Shown in pieces: positions 6,761 to 11,474 of a stretch of 11,474 nucleotides of DNA. The notes below the pieces were generated by a model that was not told the DNA's origin, made no database searches, and was given only the letters and a program-made list of their open reading frames with translations. The translations under genes were made by a program, and so were the position numbers. The stretch's first letter is position 1, and the number at the start of each line of letters is the position of its first letter. Source of the stretch: Myxococcaceae bacterium (GTDB lineage Bacteria > Myxococcota > Myxococcia > Myxococcales > Myxococcaceae); assembly GCA_018262385.1 (NCBI GenBank), contig JAGSPQ010000019.1:1-11474 (forward strand), given 5' to 3'.

Positions 6761-8137
6761 ATGCCGAGCTCATTCACTCCTCGCGAGATCGTCGGTGAGC
6801 TCGACCGCTACATCATCGGCCAGACCGCGGCCAAGCGGGCGGTCGCGATCGCGCTGCGCAACCGCTGGCGCCGGCAGCAGGTCGGCGCCGACATGCGGGA
6901 CGAGATCTACCCGAAGAACATCATCATGATCGGCCCCACCGGAGTGGGGAAGACCGAGATCGCCCGCCGGCTCGCCAGGCTGGCCCAGGCGCCCTTCGTG
7001 AAAGTCGAAGCGAGCAAGTTCACCGAGGTCGGCTACGTCGGCCGCGACGTCGAATCGATGGTGCGCGACCTGGCCGAGAACGCGATCGCGCTGGTGCGCG
7101 AGGAAGAGACCGAGAAGGTCCGCGCCCGCGCCGCCGAGGCCGCCGAAGATCGGCTGGTGGCGATCCTCGCTGGCGCTGCTCCCAAGCCGGCCGGGCAGAG
7201 CTTCGGGTTCGCCGCGCCGCCGCCGCCCCCCCGGCTGTCGGACTCCGAGCGCGAGAAGCTGCGCGCCCAGCTGCGCGCGGGCACCCTCGACGACCAGTAC
7301 GTCGAGATCGAGATCAGCGACAGCGGCGGGATGACCTTCCTCAAGAACTTCTCGGGGCAGGGGATGGAGGAGGTCGGGGTCAACCTCCAGGACCTCTTCA
7401 AGACGATGCCCGGCTTCGGCGGCAAGAGCCGCAAGCGCCAGGCGAAGGTCCCCGAGGCGCTCAAGCTGCTCGAGCAGGAAGAGGCCGCCAAGCTGGTCGA
7501 TCAGGATCGGGTCAACCGCGAGGCGATGTTGCGGGCCGAGCACCACGGGATCATCTTCCTCGACGAGATCGACAAGATCTGCAGCCGCGACGGCGCCAAG
7601 GGCTCGGGCGGCCCGGACGTCTCGCGCGAGGGCGTGCAGCGCGACCTGCTGCCGATCGTCGAAGGCAGCACGGTGAACACCAAGTACGGCACGGTGAAGA
7701 CCGACCACGTGCTGTTCATCGCCGCCGGCGCCTTCCACGTCAGCAAGCCGTCGGATCTGATCCCCGAGCTGCAGGGCCGCTTCCCGATTCGGGTCGAGCT
7801 CGAGCCGCTCACCGGCGACGACCTGGTGCGGATCCTCAAGGAACCGAAGAACTCGCTGCTCAAGCAGTACACCGCGCTGCTCGCCACCGAGGGGATCCGG
7901 CTCAACTTCACCGAGGAGGCGATCAACGAACTGGCCCGCCTCGCCCAGGTGGTCAACGATCGCTCGCAGAACATCGGCGCCCGCCGCCTGCACACCGTGC
8001 TCGAGCGGCTGCTCGACGAGGTCAGCTTCGGCGCGACCGAGCTGACGAACAAAGACGTCACCATCGATCCGGCCTACGTCCGCGAGCGGCTGGGCGAGCT
8101 GGTCAAAGACGAGGACCTCTCGAAGTACATTCTCTGA
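6761..8137 (+). CDS. hslU: ATP-dependent protease ATPase subunit HslU
   Basis: 458-residue AAA+ unfoldase (E. coli HslU is 443) that recognises, unfolds and threads substrates into HslV. The order is: N-terminal [16 protein letters not shown]; Walker A GPTGVGKT (58-65); pore loop GYVGRD (91-96); an inserted I-domain (about 110-245), in which a Pro-rich segment AAPPPPPRL (151-159) accounts for some of the extra length; Walker B IIFLDEID (264-271); and a sensor/arginine region with the characteristic [13 protein letters not shown]. The C-terminal EDLSKYIL is the conserved tail that docks into HslV and activates it. It directly follows hslV with its own Shine-Dalgarno, and argD follows 22 nt later without an obvious terminator. 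Confidence 0.98.
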   Translation: MPSSFTPREIVGELDRYIIGQTAAKRAVAIALRNRWRRQQVGADMRDEIYPKNIIMIGPTGVGKTEIARRLARLAQAPFVKVEASKFTEVGYVGRDVESMVRDLAENAIALVREEETEKVRARAAEAAEDRLVAILAGAAPKPAGQSFGFAAPPPPPRLSDSEREKLRAQLRAGTLDDQYVEIEISDSGGMTFLKNFSGQGMEEVGVNLQDLFKTMPGFGGKSRKRQAKVPEALKLLEQEEAAKLVDQDRVNREAMLRAEHHGIIFLDEIDKICSRDGAKGSGGPDVSREGVQRDLLPIVEGSTVNTKYGTVKTDHVLFIAAGAFHVSKPSDLIPELQGRFPIRVELEPLTGDDLVRILKEPKNSLLKQYTALLATEGIRLNFTEEAINELARLAQVVNDRSQNIGARRLHTVLERLLDEVSFGATELTNKDVTIDPAYVRERLGELVKDEDLSKYIL

Positions 8138-8159
8138 AGCGCCACCCGACCGGACCGAC

Positions 8160-9353
8160 ATGACCAGGAACGAAGAGATCATCGAGCGAGCCAAGAAGCG
8201 CCTGCTGCAGAACTACAAGCAGCAGCCAATCGTGCTGGTCCGCGGCGAGGCGTGCACCGTCTGGGACGCGGACGGCAAGGCCTACCTCGACCTGCTCGGC
8301 GGCATCGCCACCTGCGCACTCGGCCACTGCCACCCCCAGATCGTGGCCGCGGCGAAGAAGCAGATGGATACCCTCTGGCACGTCTCGAACGTCTTCTACT
8401 CCGAGCCGCAGATCGCGCTCGCCGAGCGGCTCACCACCTCGTCCGGGCTCCCCGGGGCCCGCGCCTTCTTCTGCAACTCGGGCGCGGAGGCCAACGAGGC
8501 GCTGATCAAGCTCGCCCGCCGCGCCCAGGTCGATCGCGGCTTCACCGATCGCTACGAGCTGCTGACCTTCGAGTCGTCCTTCCACGGACGCACGTTGGCG
8601 ACGCTCACTGCCACCGCCCAGCCGAAATACCAGGCGGGCTTCGAGCCGCTGCCCCAGGGCTTCCGGCACGTGCCGTACGGCGACCTCGACGCGGTGAGAA
8701 GGGCGATCGGCCCTCACACCGGCGCGATCCTGGTCGAGCCGATTCAGGGGGAGGGAGGGGTGCGGGTCGCTCCGCCGGGGTTCCTCAAGGGCCTGCGGGC
8801 GCTGTGCGACGAGAAGGGGCTGCTGCTGCTGATCGACGAGGTGCAGACCGGCTTCGGCCGCACCGGGAAGACCTACGCCTTCCAGCACGAAGGGATCATC
8901 CCCGACGCGTTTTCGCTCGCCAAGTCGCTGGGCAACGGCCTGCCGATCGGCGCGATGGTCTGCACCGATGCCGCGTCGAAGGCGCTGCCCTCGGGCACCC
9001 ATGGCTCGACCTTCGGCGGCAACCTGGTCGCCGCCGCCGCGGCCTGCGTCGCCTTCGACCTCGCCTGCAGCGAAGAGGCGATGGCGATCACCGTTCGCAA
9101 GTCGGCCCGGATGTTCGAGCTGGCGCGGGCAGTCCAGGCCCGTCATCCCACCCGGGTGAAGGACGTTCGCGGCAAGGGCCTGCTGATGGGGATCGAGATC
9201 GACGGCGGCGCTGCCGACGTGGTCGCCCGCTGCAGGGACAACGGCCTGCTGGTCAACCTCGCCGGCGAGAAGACCGCAAGGTTTGCGCCGGCGTTCGTGG
9301 CCACCGAGGAGCAGTTGGTGCAGGGATTGTCGCTCTTCGAGAGGTCGCTCTAG
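8160..9353 (+). CDS. argD: Acetylornithine/succinyldiaminopimelate-type aminotransferase
   Basis: 397-residue class-III PLP-dependent aminotransferase, the length of bacterial ArgD, which makes N-acetylornithine in arginine synthesis and often also serves lysine/diaminopimelate synthesis. Markers are: FFCNSGAEANEALIKLAR (103-120, phosphate-binding Ser-Gly-Ala), SSFHGRT (139-145), LVEPIQGEGG (191-200), LLIDEVQTGFGRTG (223-236, Asp226 contacting the pyridine nitrogen), Lys255 in SLAKSLGNGLPIGA as the Schiff-base lysine, GSTFGGN (282-288) and GKGLLMGIE near the C-terminus. The start at ATG 8160 is 22 nt after hslU. No other arginine gene is nearby, so pathway assignment rests on family similarity; ornithine or 4-aminobutyrate aminotransferase is less likely given the length and motifs. 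Confidence 0.9.
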   Translation: MTRNEEIIERAKKRLLQNYKQQPIVLVRGEACTVWDADGKAYLDLLGGIATCALGHCHPQIVAAAKKQMDTLWHVSNVFYSEPQIALAERLTTSSGLPGARAFFCNSGAEANEALIKLARRAQVDRGFTDRYELLTFESSFHGRTLATLTATAQPKYQAGFEPLPQGFRHVPYGDLDAVRRAIGPHTGAILVEPIQGEGGVRVAPPGFLKGLRALCDEKGLLLLIDEVQTGFGRTGKTYAFQHEGIIPDAFSLAKSLGNGLPIGAMVCTDAASKALPSGTHGSTFGGNLVAAAAACVAFDLACSEEAMAITVRKSARMFELARAVQARHPTRVKDVRGKGLLMGIEIDGGAADVVARCRDNGLLVNLAGEKTARFAPAFVATEEQLVQGLSLFERSL

Positions 9354-9356
9354 ACT
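9327..9356 (+). promoter_or_regulatory. Candidate promoter at the argD / J-protein junction
   Basis: TTGTCG (9327-9332; four of six match TTGACA), an 18-bp spacer and TAGACT (9351-9356; fits TAnnnT), overlapping the 3' end and TAG stop of argD. An ATG begins 6 nt after the -10, exactly where transcription would start. That ATG is not in frame with the J-domain gene as sequenced (see findings). Confidence 0.4.
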
Positions 9357-9373
9357 CCCGCCATGCTTTTGAT

Positions 9374-10594
9374 GTGGGGGGTCCCCTGGCGACGGATGTG
9401 ATTACCGGGTTGGGCTCGAAGTCCGACTTCATCGCGGCGGTGCCGCAGGTCGACGTGCGGCGGCTGGCGCTCACCCCGGAAGAGGCGGCGCTGTTCTCGC
9501 TGGTCGGGCGGGCGAGCCAGATCAGCGAGGTGATCGAACGCAGCAACCTCGCCGAGCCGCGGGCGATCGCCGGCCTGCTCTCGCTTCGGGCCAAGGGGGC
9601 GATCGTCCCCGCCCGGGTGCAAAAAGGCGTCGCCAGCAGCTTCGACGCGGCGCTCCAGGAGCAGGTGGACCTCGACGAGAACCGCAAGCGCGAGATCCTC
9701 GACTTCGAGGCCAAGCTGCCCGGGCTCAACTTCTTCCAGCTGCTCGGGGTGGCCAACCTGGCCAGCCCCGACGAGGCGCGGAAGTCCTTCCACGAGCTGG
9801 CGCGACGGTTTCACCCCGATCGCTTCTACGGCAAGAACCTCGGCAGCTTCCGGGGCCGGGTCGAGAACATCTTTCGCAAGCTCACCGAGGCCAACGAGGT
9901 GCTCGGAGACCACCAGCGTCGCACCGCCTACCTCGCCGCCCACCCCGAGCTGGTCGACGTGCCGGAGCCGGTCGCCCCGGCTGCCGGCGAGGCCGCCCCC
10001 CGCCAGCGCACTGCGGTCGATGACCAGCGGGACGCCGAGCGCCGGGCCCGCCTCACCCGGCACCCCTACCTGGCGCGGACCTCGAAGGTGAACGATCTGC
10101 TCAAGCACGCCCGGGAGTCCCTGGCCAAGAACGAGCCCAGCCTGGCGTTCAACGATCTGAGCCTCGCCGCGCGGCTCGACGACAAGAACGCCGAGGTGAA
10201 GGCGTTGATGGTCGAGGTACGCAAGAAGCACGAGAGCGCCCGCGGCGAGCAAGAGCTGAAGAAGGGCAAAGAGCTGCTGGAGTCCGGCGACCAACGCGGC
10301 GCGTTAAGCGCCTTTCGCACCGCCGCCAGCGTCGACGGCAGCAACCCGGAGGCCAACTACCTCACCGCCAAGCTGATCCTGGCGACCAACGGGGACCTCA
10401 AGGAGGCCAGCAGCTTCGCCCAGCGGGCGGTCGACGCCCAGCAGACCAGCGCGCTCTACCGGGAGTTGTACGGGAGGATCCTCGAGCTGGCGGGGATGAA
10501 GGCGCTGGCCAAGAAGCAATTCGAGGAGCTGCTGAAGCAGGATCCACAGAACGCCGAGGCGAAAAAGCAGCTCAAGCGCCGATGGCCGTTCTAA
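9374..10594 (+). CDS. J-domain protein with N-terminal winged-helix-like module and C-terminal TPRs
   Basis: About 406 residues if started at GTG 9374; GTG 9398 is an alternative, and the better-placed ATG 9363 is out of frame. Residues about 30-80 (LALTPEEAALFSLVGRASQISEVIERS, then a LLSLRAKGAIVP tail) resemble the winged-helix-like module that myxobacteria often place before other domains. A J domain covers about 118-190, with its diagnostic HPD at 147-149 (RRFHPDRFYG), which stimulates Hsp70 ATPase. A Pro/Ala/Arg-rich linker (197-230) precedes a helical TPR region (about 240-400). The Gly/Phe-rich and zinc-finger parts of classical DnaJ are absent, so this is a type-III J-protein. No signal or membrane segment is seen. 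A DnaK-type gene starts 12 nt downstream, so it very likely acts as that chaperone's co-chaperone, the TPRs selecting the client. Confidence 0.85.
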   Translation: MGGPLATDVITGLGSKSDFIAAVPQVDVRRLALTPEEAALFSLVGRASQISEVIERSNLAEPRAIAGLLSLRAKGAIVPARVQKGVASSFDAALQEQVDLDENRKREILDFEAKLPGLNFFQLLGVANLASPDEARKSFHELARRFHPDRFYGKNLGSFRGRVENIFRKLTEANEVLGDHQRRTAYLAAHPELVDVPEPVAPAAGEAAPRQRTAVDDQRDAERRARLTRHPYLARTSKVNDLLKHARESLAKNEPSLAFNDLSLAARLDDKNAEVKALMVEVRKKHESARGEQELKKGKELLESGDQRGALSAFRTAASVDGSNPEANYLTAKLILATNGDLKEASSFAQRAVDAQQTSALYRELYGRILELAGMKALAKKQFEELLKQDPQNAEAKKQLKRRWPF

Positions 10595-10606
10595 CCTTGG
10601 ACACAA

Positions 10607-11474
10607 ATGGCAGACCGTGAGCCCGTGATCGGGATCGACCTGGGCACCACCAACAGCGTGGTGGCCACGGTGCAAAACAACCAACCCGTTGTAATCAAGA
10701 ATCGAACCGGAACGAATCTGACCCCCTCGGTGCTGGCGGTCTCGAAGACCGGCAAGCGTCTGGTGGGGCAGATCGCGAAGCGGCAGGCGATCACCAACCC
10801 GCAGGACACCATCTACGCCAGCAAGCGCCTCATCGGCCGGAAGTTCTCGAGCCAGCAGGTGCAGGACGCGATGAAGGTCCTCTCGTACCAGGTGGTCTGC
10901 GGCGAGCACGACGACCTCAAGATCCGCATGGGCGGCAAGGACGTCTCGCTGCCCGAGCTGGCCGGGATGGTGCTCCACGAGCTGAAGCTGGACGCCGAGG
11001 CGCACTTTGGCCAGCCGGTGACCAAGGCGGTGATCACCGTCCCCGCCTACTTCAACGACGGCCAGCGGCAGGCGACCAAGGACGCCGGGCGGATCGCCGG
11101 CCTCGACGTGCTGCGGATCGTGAACGAGCCGACCGCGGCGGCGCTGGCCTACGGGTTCGGCAAGTCGGTCAACGGCAAGATCGCGGTCTTCGATCTGGGC
11201 GGAGGCACCTTCGACATCTCGGTGCTCGAGATCGGCAACGGCGTCTTCGACGTGATCGCCACCGGCGGCGATACCTACCTGGGGGGCGAGGACTTCGACA
11301 ACCGGATCATCGAGCACCTGGTCTACGGGTTCGCGAAGGAGCACGGCGTCGATCTGCGCAAAGACCGGATGGCGCTGCAGCGGCTGAAGGACGCCGCCGA
11401 GAAGGCGAAGATCGAGCTGTCGAGCGCGAAGGAAGCGCAGGTGAACCTGCCGTTCATCTGCACCCCCCCCGGGG
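10607..11474 (+). CDS. DnaK-type Hsp70 chaperone, 3' end missing
   Basis: First 289 codons of an Hsp70; the frame is open to the window edge, so only part of the nucleotide-binding domain is seen. Signature 1 IDLGTTNS (10-17), the KRLIG segment with Lys73 (equivalent of E. coli Lys70), [20 protein letters not shown] (142-161), [11 protein letters not shown] and signature 2 [12 protein letters not shown] (194-205) are intact, so it should bind and hydrolyse ATP. The phosphate-2 [13 protein letters not shown] and [15 protein letters not shown] follow. The last residues, [10 protein letters not shown], leave the usual NLPFITAD pattern, which suggests a paralogue rather than the main housekeeping DnaK; myxobacteria carry several, including SglK of social motility. 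The ATG at 10607 has no strong Shine-Dalgarno. It sits 12 nt after the J-protein gene, its probable partner; grpE is not visible. Confidence 0.92.
   Translation, partial: MADREPVIGIDLGTTNSVVATVQNNQPVVIKNRTGTNLTPSVLAVSKTGKRLVGQIAKRQAITNPQDTIYASKRLIGRKFSSQQVQDAMKVLSYQVVCGEHDDLKIRMGGKDVSLPELAGMVLHELKLDAEAHFGQPVTKAVITVPAYFNDGQRQATKDAGRIAGLDVLRIVNEPTAAALAYGFGKSVNGKIAVFDLGGGTFDISVLEIGNGVFDVIATGGDTYLGGEDFDNRIIEHLVYGFAKEHGVDLRKDRMALQRLKDAAEKAKIELSSAKEAQVNLPFICTPPG

Noticed and set aside
6770..8194. 474-codon minus-strand open frame opposite hslU
   Set aside because: Shadow of hslU; composition typical of antisense frames in GC-rich genomes.
8252..9373. Upstream extension of the J-protein frame through argD
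   Set aside because: This is simply an open alternative frame of argD; its sequence is low-complexity and the J-protein domains begin after 9374.

Overview
The window is very GC-rich, densely packed chromosomal DNA with strong G/C preference at third codon positions. Gene content points to a myxobacterium-like member of the Myxococcota (deltaproteobacterial type): tandem TolR/ExbD proteins of gliding/Tol-like type, TrmFO rather than a folate-independent route, a lipoprotein beta-propeller, and a J-domain protein preceded by a winged-helix-like module. This assignment is inferred from style and content; no rRNA or other lineage marker is present. I see no tRNA, rRNA, CRISPR array, insertion sequence or prophage gene.

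Layout. (1) 2-4001, plus strand: the end of one ExbD/TolR protein, a second complete ExbD/TolR protein, the tRNA methyltransferase TrmFO and a 538-residue PD40 (TolB/WD40-like) propeller lipoprotein. Spacings are 0 nt, 5 nt and a 4-nt overlap, so this is almost certainly one operon. (2) 4002-4247: a non-coding stretch rich in small dyads and GGGCGAC heptamers, ending in a possible terminator. (3) 4248-4544, minus strand: a small unrecognised helical, TPR-like protein, the only minus-strand gene. (4) 4592-6131, plus strand: xerC, overlapping an Smr-domain gene by 26 nt. (5) 6233-11474, plus strand: hslV-hslU (ATP-dependent protease), argD (PLP aminotransferase), a wHTH-J-domain-TPR protein and the first 289 codons of a DnaK-type Hsp70 that runs off the window.

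How the genes work together. The first block probably belongs to a proton-motive-force-driven envelope machine: TolR/ExbD subunits pair with a TolQ/ExbB/MotA-type protein, expected just upstream, and the propeller lipoprotein could be a periplasmic partner. TrmFO looks like a housekeeping passenger. The last block is a proteostasis cluster (HslVU, J-protein, Hsp70) interrupted by argD. XerC and Smr are nucleic-acid enzymes.

The window is mostly recognisable housekeeping. The items most worth checking are the dedicated J-protein/Hsp70 pair, the unresolved start of the J-protein (a possible one-base indel in a G6 run), several start codons placed directly behind -10-like hexamers (possible leaderless transcripts), the small minus-strand gene, and the TolR-TolR-TrmFO-propeller arrangement.
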